Assembly (NCBI GenBank): GCA_052033505.1
Contig: JBPOJN010000022.1
Location: 1-64,000, forward strand
DNA length: 64,000 bases
Direction of reading: 5' to 3'
DNA from: JBPOJN01 sp052033505
GTDB lineage: Bacteria > UBA10199 > JACPAL01 > GCA-016699445
The position numbers and the translations under genes were made by a program. This document shows, piece after piece, positions 16,130-25,443 of the stretch (the stretch's first letter is position 1; each line of letters starts with the position of its first letter). The notes beneath the pieces were generated by a model. It did no database searches. It saw nothing but the letters and a program-made list of their open reading frames with translations, and was not told where the DNA came from.

Positions 16130-17890
16130 TTACGGAATCTGTTGAGGAATGAAATCCGGGGCCTTTCCGGGGACGCTGTATTCATAAGGTCCGCGGTGCA
16201 CCACGGGTTCTTCCAGGAAGTTTCCGTGGGGAGGAGGCGTCGGCGTGGCCCATTCCAGGGTCGTCGCATCCCAAGGATTGTCGGAGGCCTTCTTGCCCGT
16301 TTTCAAACTCAGGAAGAAGTTAATGATGAACAGGAGTTGAGCCGCACCTAAGGTCCACGCACAGATCGACATGAAGACGTTCGTTCCTTGGACTGCCTCG
16401 GCATGCGCGTACGTGATGGGTGTATGGAGGCGGCGCGAAACACCGGCCATGCCCTGAATGAACATCGGCATGAAAATGCCGTTGATCGCCAGGAAGGAAA
16501 TCCAGAAATGCAGCTTACCCAAGGTCTGGTTCATCATGCGCCCGGTGGCTTTCGGGTACCAATAATAGATGCCCGCGAAAAGCGCGAACAAGGTTCCCGG
16601 TGCAACGACGTAATGGAAGTGCCCGATGACGTAATACGTATCATGTAAGTAAATATCGGAAGTCGCGAGTCCCAGAGGGAGGCCGGTCAAACCGCCGATA
16701 GCGAACATCGGAAGGAACGCGAGCGCGAAATGCATCGGTAACGTGTAGCGGATTGATCCGCCCCAGAGCGTGATGATCAGGCATGTGATCAAGACGACGG
16801 AAGGGATCGAGATGATCATCGTCGTCGTCTGGAAGAAGTTACTCATCGCCGTCCCCATGCCCGTCATGAACATATGGTGAGCCCAAACGATGAACGACAT
16901 GAAGCCTAAAAAAATGACCGAATAGACCATTGTCTTATAGCCGTACAGCGGCTTGCGCGTGTTGTTCACGATGATTTCGCAGATGATGCCTAAGGCGGGT
17001 AAGATCAAGACGTAGACTTCCGGATGCGCCAAAAACCAAAAAAGATGCTGCCAGAGAAGGGGATTGCCGCCGCCGGCGACCGCCGCCGGCGTACCACTAA
17101 CGACGAGTCCGGTGGGCAGGAAGAAGCTAGTACCCGCCAAGCGATCCATGAGTTGCATGACGCCGGCCGCTTCGAGCGGGGGGAACGCCAAGAGCAGCAA
17201 GAAAGACGTGACGAACTGCGCCCAGACTAAGAAAGGCAGACGGAAGAAAGACAGGCCTTTCGCGCGCAGGTGAACGATCGTGACAATGATATTGACAGAA
17301 CCTAACAGGGACGACGTGATCAAAAAGATCATGCCGATCAACCATATGGTTTGTCCGGTCGTGGCAATGTCCGAAAGCGGGGGATAAGACGTCCAACCGG
17401 AATTTGCAGCTCCACCCGGGGCAAAGAAACCCAAGAACATAACGACACCGCCGACGAAATAAGACCAGTAGCTCGCGGCATTGAGTTTCGGGAAGGCCAT
17501 GTCCGGCGCGCCCACTTGTAAGGGGACGAGGTAGTTTCCGAATCCGCCGACGGCCAAGGGAACCACGCCCAAAAAGACCATGATCGTGCCGTGCATGGCG
17601 CCCAAGGAATTGTAAAAATCAGGCGTCATGATGCCATCGGGCATGCCCGCTTCGGGAAGCCACTTGCCGATGACGGGAAGCGCTTCTCCGGGATAGGCCA
17701 GCTGCCAGCGCATCAACATCATGAGGCAGAAACCGAAGAAGAGGAAAATAAGGGCGGTGACAGAATACTGGATACCAATGACCTTATGATCGACGGAAAA
17801 AATGTATTTCCGGATGAAACCGAGCTCCTCATGATGGCCGCCGTGATCGTCCGCCGTATGGTGATTTTTATCGTGTGCACTCATGTCCAT
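16130..17890 (-). CDS. coxA: Cytochrome c oxidase subunit I (A1-type heme-copper oxidase)
   Basis: Catalytic subunit reducing O2 at the heme a3-CuB centre and pumping protons. The 586 residues have 12 membrane helices. Visible ligands are the heme a His in GAMHGTIMVF, the CuB His-Tyr pair in FLAHPEVYV, the HH pair in WAHHMFMTGM, and the a3/a His pair in YYVIGHFHYVVAPG. The Glu of HPEVY marks the A1 subtype, which uses a D-channel. A His-rich N-terminus (HDKNHHTADDHGGHHEE) precedes helix 1. It lies between coxB and coxC with 18-nt gaps. Confidence 0.97.
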   Translation of the reverse strand: MDMSAHDKNHHTADDHGGHHEELGFIRKYIFSVDHKVIGIQYSVTALIFLFFGFCLMMLMRWQLAYPGEALPVIGKWLPEAGMPDGIMTPDFYNSLGAMHGTIMVFLGVVPLAVGGFGNYLVPLQVGAPDMAFPKLNAASYWSYFVGGVVMFLGFFAPGGAANSGWTSYPPLSDIATTGQTIWLIGMIFLITSSLLGSVNIIVTIVHLRAKGLSFFRLPFLVWAQFVTSFLLLLAFPPLEAAGVMQLMDRLAGTSFFLPTGLVVSGTPAAVAGGGNPLLWQHLFWFLAHPEVYVLILPALGIICEIIVNNTRKPLYGYKTMVYSVIFLGFMSFIVWAHHMFMTGMGTAMSNFFQTTTMIISIPSVVLITCLIITLWGGSIRYTLPMHFALAFLPMFAIGGLTGLPLGLATSDIYLHDTYYVIGHFHYVVAPGTLFALFAGIYYWYPKATGRMMNQTLGKLHFWISFLAINGIFMPMFIQGMAGVSRRLHTPITYAHAEAVQGTNVFMSICAWTLGAAQLLFIINFFLSLKTGKKASDNPWDATTLEWATPTPPPHGNFLEEPVVHRGPYEYSVPGKAPDFIPQQIP

Positions 17891-17908
17891 TATCCTCTTC
17901 CGTAATGA

Positions 17909-18715
17909 TTATTGGGGTGTCGCCGCGGGCTCGAGAGCCGCCGTGGGTGAGGCTGCAGGCGGTGGGGCGAGTTCCGCTTCGCGTTCCGCCATCCAGGTCT
18001 TGTATTCTTCCGGAGTGTCGATCGAAACATATCCCTTCATGATCGTATGACCGTTGCCGCAGAGCTGCGCGCAGGCGATTTCGAATTGCCCTGTACCTTT
18101 CGCCTGCCACCAGATCGGCACCTTCATGCCCGGGATCGCGTCTTGTTTGACGCGCAGGACGGGGATGAAAAAGCTGTGAATGACGTCTTTAGAGGTCAGA
18201 GTCGCAAGTACGGGTTTATCGACCGGGAAATGAAGCTGGTTTAAGGTGATGATGTCGTCTTTCCCGTTCAGATCTTCGGGGTCGAGTCCCAAGGAGTTAC
18301 TGTCACTGATAAGCTTGGGGTCGGTCTTGCCGAAAATGCCGTCGCGACCCGGATAGTGAATGTTCCAGACGAATTGCTGGGCCACGATCCTTAAATTGGT
18401 CGATTCGCTTTCCTTGGGGAAATCCGTCCGCAGTTTCGACCACGCCGGATAAGAGAGCCCGATCAAGATCGCGGCCTCGAAAAGGACGACGCCGATTTCG
18501 AGGACTTTTGGAAATTTGGTCGTGGGCTCGGCCGCGGACGCGGTGTGACCCGGACGTTGGCGGAAACGGATCAAACAATAGATGAAAAAAGCGCCCCATC
18601 CGATAAAGAGGGCCGCCATAAACCAATGCATGATGTGAATGATCTGGTCGATGATCGCGCCATGCATCGAGAGGTTCGGAGGGAGCCCCCAGCCGTAGAT
18701 CGAATCCGGTTCCAT
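17909..18715 (-). CDS. coxB: Cytochrome c oxidase subunit II
   Basis: Carries the CuA centre that accepts electrons from cytochrome c or a cupredoxin. The 268 residues have two N-terminal membrane helices (IHIMHWFMAALFIGWGAFFI; VLEIGVVLFEAAILIGLSY) and then a periplasmic cupredoxin domain. The CuA ligands are complete: the His in VIHSFFIPVLR and C-A-Q-L-C-G-N-G-H-T-I-M near residues 215-226. No heme c domain is fused. The C-terminus is Ala/Pro-rich. First gene of the oxidase operon, with AAGAAGG upstream of the ATG. Assembly genes (sco, ctaA, ctaB) are not in the window. Confidence 0.96.
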   Translation of the reverse strand: MEPDSIYGWGLPPNLSMHGAIIDQIIHIMHWFMAALFIGWGAFFIYCLIRFRQRPGHTASAAEPTTKFPKVLEIGVVLFEAAILIGLSYPAWSKLRTDFPKESESTNLRIVAQQFVWNIHYPGRDGIFGKTDPKLISDSNSLGLDPEDLNGKDDIITLNQLHFPVDKPVLATLTSKDVIHSFFIPVLRVKQDAIPGMKVPIWWQAKGTGQFEIACAQLCGNGHTIMKGYVSIDTPEEYKTWMAEREAELAPPPAASPTAALEPAATPQ

Positions 18716-18865
18716 AGTTCGCTAGCCTTCTTTGAAAAATTGGTTTTGAAAAACAAAAAAAACGAAGACTCGTTTTCTTTTCGCGTGCTGCGGGTAACAT
18801 ACGGGTTTTTGAGCGTCAAGAATTGATCGCTTTGTTCTCTCAAGATTGCTAAAAGGAAAACCCTC

Positions 18866-19870
18866 GTGACGTCTTATCTCTTGAAACGCCTGCTTCTGAT
18901 CGTCCCCACGTTCTTGGGGATCACCCTGATCACGTTCTTCATCATCCAACTCGCGCCCGGGAATCCCGTCTCCTTAAAGCTGCAGCAGCTCGGCGGCGAA
19001 GGCATCAAGGTCGAGAGCGTTTCCAAAGAAGTCATCGAAGCGACCAAAAAGCTCTACGGGTTGGATCAGCCTTTCGCGGTGCAATACGGCCGGTGGGTGA
19101 AGCGCGTCGTCACACTCGATTTCGGGGATTCTTACAAAGATCACCGTCCCGTCATCGAAAAAATCCGCGAGGCGCTGCCGGCGACGTTGCTCTTGAACGT
19201 CTGTTCGTTGATCTTAATATACCTGATCTCCGTTCCCCTCGGGCTTTATTCCGCTTTGCATCCACGCAGCCTTTTCGATCGCGTGATGACGTTGATTCTT
19301 TTTTTCCTGTATTCGTTGCCCTCTTTCTGGGTAGCGATGCTGCTCATTATGTATCTGGGAGGAGGAGATTATCTGAACCTCTTCCCCGTGGTGGGATTGA
19401 CCTCAGCTTATTTCGATCAATTGTCGTGGATCTATAAAATCGGGGACGTGATCTGGCATATGGTGCTGCCCATCATCGTATTGACTTATGGAGGACTGGC
19501 GTTCCTGTCGCGGTTCTCGCGTGCTCAGATCTTGGACGTCGTGAAACAGGATTACATCCGCACCGCCCGGGCGAAGGGTGTCCCGGAGAGGGCGGTGATT
19601 TTCAAGCATGCGCTGCGTAATGCGTTGATCCCGTTCATCACGCTGGTGGGGACTCTTTTGCCGGCATTGATCGGTGGCAGCGTGATCGTGGAACAGATTT
19701 TTTCGATCCCGGGCATGGGAAACTTAAGCTTCGAGGCCGTGCTCTCGCGCGATTATCCGACCGTCATGGCGATCGCGGCGATCGAAGCGTTCCTGACGCT
19801 GATCAGTCTTGTGGTCAGCGACATCTTATACGTCGTCGTCGATCCGAGGATTTCATTCGAAAAGGCTTGA
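18866..19870 (+). CDS. ABC transporter permease, DppB/OppB family
   Basis: Inner-membrane permease for oligopeptide, nickel or similar substrates. The 334 residues start with the typical LLKRLLLIVPTFLGITLITF and hold six membrane helices. The ATPase-contact EAA loop lies near residues 230-260 (RTARAKGVPERAVIFKHALR), followed by FSIPGMG. AAAAGGAAAA precedes the ATG. It lies divergent from the oxidase operon and is followed 4 nt on by its DppC partner. No substrate-binding protein or ATPase gene is adjacent. Confidence 0.92.
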   Translation: MTSYLLKRLLLIVPTFLGITLITFFIIQLAPGNPVSLKLQQLGGEGIKVESVSKEVIEATKKLYGLDQPFAVQYGRWVKRVVTLDFGDSYKDHRPVIEKIREALPATLLLNVCSLILIYLISVPLGLYSALHPRSLFDRVMTLILFFLYSLPSFWVAMLLIMYLGGGDYLNLFPVVGLTSAYFDQLSWIYKIGDVIWHMVLPIIVLTYGGLAFLSRFSRAQILDVVKQDYIRTARAKGVPERAVIFKHALRNALIPFITLVGTLLPALIGGSVIVEQIFSIPGMGNLSFEAVLSRDYPTVMAIAAIEAFLTLISLVVSDILYVVVDPRISFEKA

Positions 19871-19874
19871 AACT

Positions 19875-20717
19875 ATGAGTCTTAAAATCTTTTGGAGCCG
19901 TTTTTCGAAGAATCGCATGGCCGTTTGCGGTCTCGTGGTGGTCCTGCTTTTTTTCGCGATGGCTTTGCTGGCACCGTGGATCTCGCGGTATTCGCCCACG
20001 ACATACGATCTCGACGCGACTCTTTTGCCGCCTTCGGCCGCCCACTGGCTGGGGACCGATGAAGAAGGGCGCGATATCTGGGCGCGCATGGTTTATGGGT
20101 CGCAGATTTCACTTACGGTCGGATTTCTTTCGGTCGCGATTTACATTGCGATAGGGATTTTTTTTGGAGCCCTGGCTGGTTATTTCGGCGGATGGATCGA
20201 CGTGGCGGTCTCCCGGCTCATCGAGATCATGATTTGTTTCCCGGCCTTTTTCCTGATCTTGGCCGTTTTGGCGTTCGTGGGTCCTTCGCTGATTAATATC
20301 ATGATCGTGATCGGCCTCACCAGTTGGCCCGGCATCGCGCGTCTCGTGCGCGGCGAGTTTTTGAAACTGAGGCGTCAGGAATTCGTATTATCGAGTCAAG
20401 TGGTGGGCGGAAGCACGGGGCGTATCATTTTCAGGCACATACTCCCGAATAGTCTCGCGCCGGTCTTAGTATCGGCGACTTTCGGCATCGCTTCGTCGAT
20501 CCTGGTCGAATCAAGCCTGTCATTTTTGGGATTCGGCGTGCAGCCGCCGACGCCGTCCTGGGGGGAGATTCTTTCTCAGTCACGCGACTTCATCGACATC
20601 GCCTGGTGGCTGGCCTTCTTTCCGGGGCTCGCCATTTTTCTTTCGATCACGGCTTATAATCTCCTCGGTGAAGGCATTCGGGACGCGATCGATCCTCGTC
20701 ACTCGAATTTTTCGTGA
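19875..20717 (+). CDS. ABC transporter permease, DppC/OppC family
   Basis: Second permease of the pair, 280 residues. The short N-terminal OppC-type segment (RFSKNRMAVCGLVVVLLFFA) is followed by HWLGTDEEGRDIWARMVYG and an EAA-like loop (EFVLSSQVVGGSTGRIIFRH). Near the end, FLGFGVQPPTPSWGEIL is a strong family mark. The start at 19875 fits the family; a longer frame from 19809 would overlap DppB by 62 nt and adds unrelated residues. The 3' end overlaps the convergent TerC gene by 19 nt. The substrate is unknown without the binding protein. Confidence 0.92.
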   Translation: MSLKIFWSRFSKNRMAVCGLVVVLLFFAMALLAPWISRYSPTTYDLDATLLPPSAAHWLGTDEEGRDIWARMVYGSQISLTVGFLSVAIYIAIGIFFGALAGYFGGWIDVAVSRLIEIMICFPAFFLILAVLAFVGPSLINIMIVIGLTSWPGIARLVRGEFLKLRRQEFVLSSQVVGGSTGRIIFRHILPNSLAPVLVSATFGIASSILVESSLSFLGFGVQPPTPSWGEILSQSRDFIDIAWWLAFFPGLAIFLSITAYNLLGEGIRDAIDPRHSNFS

Positions 20718-21436
20718 AGCGTGACAGGTTTTTGATTCTTCTTAAATCGCATATTCAAAAGCTCGACGACCAGCGAGAATGCCATTGCGAAATAGATGTA
20801 ACCTTTGTTGACGTGCTGTCCGAAGCCTTCGGCCGTCAGTAAGACGCCGATCAAGAGCAGGAAGCTCAAAGCCAAAATTTTCATGCTCGGATGGCGGTTC
20901 ACGAAATTTGAAATTCCGCCGGCGAAGAGCAGCATCACGACGACCGAAGCCATCATGGCGATGACCATGATCAGGATATGCGGTGACATGCCCACGGCGG
21001 TGATGACGGAATCCAACGAAAATATGATGTCCAATACCAAGATCTGTAAAAGCACCGATCCCAACCCCGTTTTTTTGCGTGCGGGATCGTGTTCCTCCTC
21101 GGCGATTTCGAGCTTGTGGTAGATTTCATGCGTGGATTTCGCGATCAGGAACAATCCACCCACCAAGAGAATTAAGTCACGGCCCGAAAACTCCTGGGAG
21201 AAAAGAGAAAAAAGCGGCGTGGTTAACTTCATCATCCACGAAAGCGAAAATAAAAGCAGCAGGCGTACGATGAAAGCCAAGCTTAAACCCAGCCGCCGGG
21301 CACGTGCTTGAAGCGCCAGGGGCAAACGCCCGGCCAGGATGGCGATGAAAATGACGTTGTCGATGCCTAAGACGATTTCCATCGCCGTGAGGGTCAAGAG
21401 GCTGATCCACGTACTGCCGTGAAGGAAGATTTCCAT
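20699..21436 (-). CDS. TerC family integral membrane protein (short form)
   Basis: A 245-residue polytopic membrane protein. The TerC signature appears as MEIVLGIDNVIFIAILAGRL with conserved acidic residues in helices (LDIIFSLDSVITAVGM). The family includes metal exporters such as manganese-related Alx/MeeY and tellurite-resistance TerC, so metal efflux or metalation of exported proteins is likely but not proven. It follows a longer TerC gene by 10 nt on the same strand, giving a tandem pair of different lengths. Confidence 0.88.
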   Translation of the reverse strand: MEIFLHGSTWISLLTLTAMEIVLGIDNVIFIAILAGRLPLALQARARRLGLSLAFIVRLLLLFSLSWMMKLTTPLFSLFSQEFSGRDLILLVGGLFLIAKSTHEIYHKLEIAEEEHDPARKKTGLGSVLLQILVLDIIFSLDSVITAVGMSPHILIMVIAMMASVVVMLLFAGGISNFVNRHPSMKILALSFLLLIGVLLTAEGFGQHVNKGYIYFAMAFSLVVELLNMRFKKNQKPVTLHEKFE

Positions 21437-21446
21437 GTTAGGTTCC

Positions 21447-22427
21447 CTATTTTTCCGCGTCTTTGAGGATGTCCTTCATCTTATGCGGTTCCGGCAGTTC
21501 CGATTTTTCCTCCGGTCTCAGCAAAGAAATGACCATCGACAGCGTCAGGATGCCCGCGATGATGCCTAAGGACCACGCGACGGGGAATTTGAAGAAATCC
21601 ATGATCAGCATTTTCACGCCTACGAAGGCTAGGACGATTCCCAGCCCGTATTTGAGGAAATGGAATTTTCCCATGATGCCCGCGAGCAGGAAGAAGAGGG
21701 CGCGAAGTCCCAAGATCGCGAAAATGTTCGAGGTATAGACCAAGAAGGGATCCTGCGTGACCGCGAAAATGGCCGGGATGGAATCGACCGCGAACATCAC
21801 GTCGGTCGCTTCGATCAATACCAAGACCAACAGCAAAGGCGTCGCGAAGGTACGGCCTTTTTCTTTCACGAGGAAATGCGAGCCCCGGTAATTGTCGACC
21901 ATGGGGATGAAGCGCCGGAAAAATTTCAGGATCGGATTGCTTTCGGGATGCACGTCCTCGCTTTGCTGTGCCAATAGTTTAATGCCCGTAAAGACCAGGA
22001 ATCCGCCGAAGACGTACATGATCCAATGGAATTTCTGGATCAACAGCGCCCCCATGAAGATGAAGAACGCGCGCAGTACTAACGCCCCCAAAATGCCCCA
22101 GAAAAGCACGCGATGCTGGAGGTTCGCAGGTACCGAGAAGTAGGAAAAGGTCACCAGGAAGACGAAGAGGTTGTCGACCGACAAAGCTTTTTCGATCAGA
22201 TAACCGGTCAAAAACTCCAAGGCATGCTGCTTGCCGACGAATTTCCAGAGCAGGACGTTGAATACCAGTGCCATGCTGATCCAGATCATGCTGGAGATAA
22301 GGGCCTCGCGCACCGTGATCGCGTGGGCCTTGCGGTTGAAGACGCCCAAGTCGAGTACGAGCATCAGGACGACGAAAACGGTGAATCCGATCCAAAGAGC
22401 AGGGGTGCCGACGCTGGTCAGGGGCAT
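21447..22427 (-). CDS. TerC/Alx family membrane protein (long form)
   Basis: A 326-residue membrane protein of the Alx-like branch. It has about nine helices, with EKALSVDNLFVFLVTFSYF and IEATDVMFAVDSIPAIFAVT carrying the two intramembrane acidic motifs of TerC. A soluble C-terminal tail (LRPEEKSELPEPHKMKDIL) ends the protein. Alx is a Mn2+ exporter in E. coli; a similar role is inferred. AAGGAG lies close before the ATG. Only 60 nt separate it from the upstream patatin gene, too little for a yybP-ykoY riboswitch. Confidence 0.9.
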   Translation of the reverse strand: MPLTSVGTPALWIGFTVFVVLMLVLDLGVFNRKAHAITVREALISSMIWISMALVFNVLLWKFVGKQHALEFLTGYLIEKALSVDNLFVFLVTFSYFSVPANLQHRVLFWGILGALVLRAFFIFMGALLIQKFHWIMYVFGGFLVFTGIKLLAQQSEDVHPESNPILKFFRRFIPMVDNYRGSHFLVKEKGRTFATPLLLVLVLIEATDVMFAVDSIPAIFAVTQDPFLVYTSNIFAILGLRALFFLLAGIMGKFHFLKYGLGIVLAFVGVKMLIMDFFKFPVAWSLGIIAGILTLSMVISLLRPEEKSELPEPHKMKDILKDAEK

Positions 22428-22487
22428 AAAATCTCCTTAAGGGAAGCGGTTATAAGAAAGTGGCTGGGAGGAAAAGGAGAATGTGTT

Positions 22488-23792
22488 TCAGTCTTCCATT
22501 AATTCTTTCAAATCACTGTGATGGCTGCGCGCGTCTTCGAAACCTAGATCGAGGAGTTTCTTTAAGTACTCCGGTAGGAAGCTGATGTAGGAAAGAAAAT
22601 CAGTGCCGCTGGAAGAATTGATGTCGAGAGAGCGTACCAGGAATTTTTCGAAAGCGGAGAGTTTGTCGCGGCCGCGCTGGAAGATGTGGTTGAAAAGTTC
22701 CCCGATGTCCTCCGAAGGACGGATGCGCAGGACTTCCAGGCGCTTCAATCCGCGGTTTGCGATGTCGCCTTTGATGTTCTTCTTCGCAAGCATGTCGTTT
22801 AGGTCTTCGAGAAAATTGCGTCCGTGCAGCATCTCGCTCCAATCGATGATCTTATTGATGCGTTGAAGCTGTTCCAAATCGTATTGGATGCGGTCCAAGA
22901 ATATCGAATTCATCACGCGGCCCATGACCTGGCCCATCGCAGGATCGTGGCCCTTTTTTCCGTGGGACGGAATTTTTTCACCCGGTTTAACCCGGTGATG
23001 GAGCCCGATGACCAACAAAGCGTCAGCGCCCAGTTGGATCGCGGGCGACATCGGTGTGTTGAGGCGGAGTCCTCCGTCCGTGTAGGCAATGCCGTCGATT
23101 TGTACCGTCGGGAAGGCGATGGGGATAGCGGCGGAAGCTTTGGCGTGCAGCGCCTGAATTCGCGTGAGATGATGGATATACTCGCCGGTGTATTCGACGT
23201 CCGGATGCTTTTCGATGAAGAGCTCCATGCGGCCCGTGAAGACGTTGGTCGCAACCACTGAGACCGCCTGCACCAAGCCTGCCTGAACGTTGGGAGAAAT
23301 GCTCGCCCAAGGCACGACTTTTTCGAGAAAAGCTAGAAAAGGTTCCGTGTCGAGAAAGCCCCGGAAATGGATGCCTTGGCCTTTGAGGTTGAGTATGTTT
23401 CGAAAAATACCTTTTCCGCTTTGGAGAATGAAATCGCTGAAGGCGCTGAAGTCACGGCGGTAGATGTGCTCCGAACGCACGGATTCCCAGAGGGTGCGTA
23501 GTTCTTCTCCTTGGAGTTTGAGATCGTGGGCCGTGGCCGCGAGGTAGCAGGTGTTAATGGCGCCGACCGAGGAGCCGCAGAGCGTGTCGAAAGACCGCTG
23601 CCGGAATTTCGTCGGCAGCATCGTGCGGATGTAATGCAGGATCCCCGCTTCATAAGCGCCGCGAGCTCCGCCTCCGGAGAGAACGACTCCTAAATTGCGC
23701 CTCAGTGGCTTTCGCCGGGGTTCGTTTTTCACGAACCCAAAGTATAACTGAAAGAAAGCACTTCGAAAACCATTATCGGTTGTGTTTCCCAA
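22488..23792 (-). CDS. Patatin-like phospholipase family protein
   Basis: A 434-residue predicted acyl hydrolase. Patatin landmarks are the oxyanion loop SGGGARGAYEAG (about residue 39), the nucleophile Ser in GSSVG (GxSxG) and the dyad Asp in YTDGGLRLNTP (DGG). The C-terminal 170 residues are helical and charged and include ILDRIQYDLEQLQRINKIID. There is no signal peptide; it may act on inner-leaflet lipids. A GTG start at VKNEPRRKP is also possible. Same strand as, and 60 nt before, the TerC pair. Confidence 0.9.
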   Translation of the reverse strand: MGNTTDNGFRSAFFQLYFGFVKNEPRRKPLRRNLGVVLSGGGARGAYEAGILHYIRTMLPTKFRQRSFDTLCGSSVGAINTCYLAATAHDLKLQGEELRTLWESVRSEHIYRRDFSAFSDFILQSGKGIFRNILNLKGQGIHFRGFLDTEPFLAFLEKVVPWASISPNVQAGLVQAVSVVATNVFTGRMELFIEKHPDVEYTGEYIHHLTRIQALHAKASAAIPIAFPTVQIDGIAYTDGGLRLNTPMSPAIQLGADALLVIGLHHRVKPGEKIPSHGKKGHDPAMGQVMGRVMNSIFLDRIQYDLEQLQRINKIIDWSEMLHGRNFLEDLNDMLAKKNIKGDIANRGLKRLEVLRIRPSEDIGELFNHIFQRGRDKLSAFEKFLVRSLDINSSSGTDFLSYISFLPEYLKKLLDLGFEDARSHHSDLKELMED

Positions 23793-23843
23793 AAGGATCT
23801 TTTAGCGTTTCTTGATTTTTAAAGAACCTACAAAGGAGACCAC

Positions 23844-24464
23844 ATGAAAAAAGCGATTTTGTTTGCGATGGCCATTTTATTGTCTGCTCCCTTGCTGCAC
23901 GCGGGGGAGTCCATCCCCATGGATTGGTCTTTGAGTAAGGTCACGTGGGTCGGTAAGAAAGTTCTGGGTCAGCACAACGGCACGGTGAAGATCAAGGACT
24001 TGGAATTGTCCGTCGTCGCCAAAGAACTCAATGTCGTTCCTATCATTGACGCCGAGCGTCCCGCGCGCGTGGTCATCGACATGAATAACATTGCGGCTGA
24101 AGATCTTAAAGATGCGGATGCGAACGCGAAGCTCGTGGGCCACCTGAAATCCGAGGATTTCTTCGACGTGGCGAAGTTCCCCACGGCGACCCTGGTGCTG
24201 ACAGAAGCCAAACCCAAGGACGCATCGACGCAGGAACTCAAAGGAAAACTCACGATCAAAGGCGTCACGCGAGACGTCTCTTTTCCCGCGAAGGTCTCTA
24301 AGTCCGGCGACACGTGGAAAGCCGTGGGCACTTTGACCGTCGACCGCACTCAGTACGACATCCGTTACCGCTCCGGAAAATTCTTCGAAGGTTTGGGGGA
24401 TAAGATCATCAAGGACGAATTTGAGATCGGGTTCGAGATCGTGATCGCACCGAAAAAATCCTAA
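23844..24464 (+). CDS. YceI family periplasmic lipid-binding protein
   Basis: A 206-residue exported protein with a signal peptide (KKAILFAMAILLSAPLLHA) and the YceI lipocalin-like domain: DWSLSKVTWVGKKVLGQHNG at the start, HLKSEDFFDVAKFPTATLVL in the middle, and TIKGVTRDVSFPAKV plus VDRTQYDIRYRSGKF near the end. YceI proteins bind isoprenoid or polyprenoid lipids; the ligand here is unknown. AAAGGAG lies nine bases before the ATG. The 3' end overlaps htpX (convergent) by 4 nt. Confidence 0.93.
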   Translation: MKKAILFAMAILLSAPLLHAGESIPMDWSLSKVTWVGKKVLGQHNGTVKIKDLELSVVAKELNVVPIIDAERPARVVIDMNNIAAEDLKDADANAKLVGHLKSEDFFDVAKFPTATLVLTEAKPKDASTQELKGKLTIKGVTRDVSFPAKVSKSGDTWKAVGTLTVDRTQYDIRYRSGKFFEGLGDKIIKDEFEIGFEIVIAPKKS

Positions 24465-25429
24465 TTCGGAAGTTTCGCCATCTCGCGCAGGAGTCTCACG
24501 CGCAGCGCCGTGGCGGGGTGCGTGTCGAACCAGCCGGATTTTTCGGAGTTGGCTTCCATCTTCGGACCGCCTTTAAGTTTTGCTTTCATGTCTTCGGCGG
24601 CTTTTAAAGGATTAATAAAAAAAAGATGCTGCGTGCCACGATTGGCGATGTCCAGCTCGTCCGGATCGCCCGCGATCTTTAGGAGAGCGTCCGCGAGGGC
24701 TCCGGGATTTCGTGTCAGTTCTGCGCCCGTGTTGTCGGCGAGCAGCTCGCGTTTGCGCGAGACTGAAAACTGAATCAAACGTGCGGCGATCGGCGCCAAG
24801 ATCGCTAAGACGACCGCGACGAGGGCAAAGACGGCTTGAGCTTGGCCTGCATTTTTGGAGGATGACCGGCGAGAGTTTCGAAGAATCCGCCAAAACATGT
24901 CGCATAGGAGCGCGATCGCTCCGACCATCACGGCCATCAAAATCGAGAACCGGCTGTCAAAGTTTTTGATGTGACCCATCTCATGCCCGATCACGGCTTG
25001 AAGTTCTTCGCGGTTCAATTGCTCCAACAAACCCGTCGTCGCGGCGATCATGGCTTTATCCGGGCTCATGCCGGCGGCGAACGCGTTCGAGGCGGGTGTA
25101 TCGATTAAAAAAACGCGGGGCATCGGTAGTCCCGCTGCGATGGCCATTTCTTCGACGACGTTGAAAAGCTCGGGACTGTCGCTTTTCTGGATTTCTTTGC
25201 CACCCATCGACATCATGACGATGCGCGATCCGGCCGAATAACTGATCGCCAAATAAACGGCGGCTCCGCCCACGGCGAGCGCGGCGCCGGTCAGCGGGTC
25301 TCCGTTGGCAGCGCCGAAAACGAATCCCAGAAGGGTCAGTAAGAGGAAAGCGGAAATCATCAGGAGGACGGAATTGCGCTTGTTGCGCGCGATCTGGTCA
25401 TAGAGATGTTCGGAAAAACGATCGGACAT
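24461..25429 (-). CDS. htpX: M48 family membrane protease HtpX
   Basis: Zinc membrane protease for quality control. The 322 residues have two early membrane helices (VLLMISAFLLLTLLGFVFGA; AALAVGGAAVYLAISYSAG). The zinc site is HEMGH in VIGHEMGHIKNFDS (about residue 140), with the third ligand in KRELLADNTGAEL. Two more helices lie between them, and the protein ends with the THPATALRVRLLREM motif. It lies 14 nt downstream of the lemA remnant; lemA-htpX pairing is common. Confidence 0.94.
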   Translation of the reverse strand: MSDRFSEHLYDQIARNKRNSVLLMISAFLLLTLLGFVFGAANGDPLTGAALAVGGAAVYLAISYSAGSRIVMMSMGGKEIQKSDSPELFNVVEEMAIAAGLPMPRVFLIDTPASNAFAAGMSPDKAMIAATTGLLEQLNREELQAVIGHEMGHIKNFDSRFSILMAVMVGAIALLCDMFWRILRNSRRSSSKNAGQAQAVFALVAVVLAILAPIAARLIQFSVSRKRELLADNTGAELTRNPGALADALLKIAGDPDELDIANRGTQHLFFINPLKAAEDMKAKLKGGPKMEANSEKSGWFDTHPATALRVRLLREMAKLPN

Positions 25430-25443
25430 GAAGGTGACAGCCT

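Noticed and set aside
22428..22487. yybP-ykoY manganese riboswitch before the TerC genes
   Set aside because: Only 60 nt lie between the patatin stop and the TerC start, too short, and no matching core was seen.
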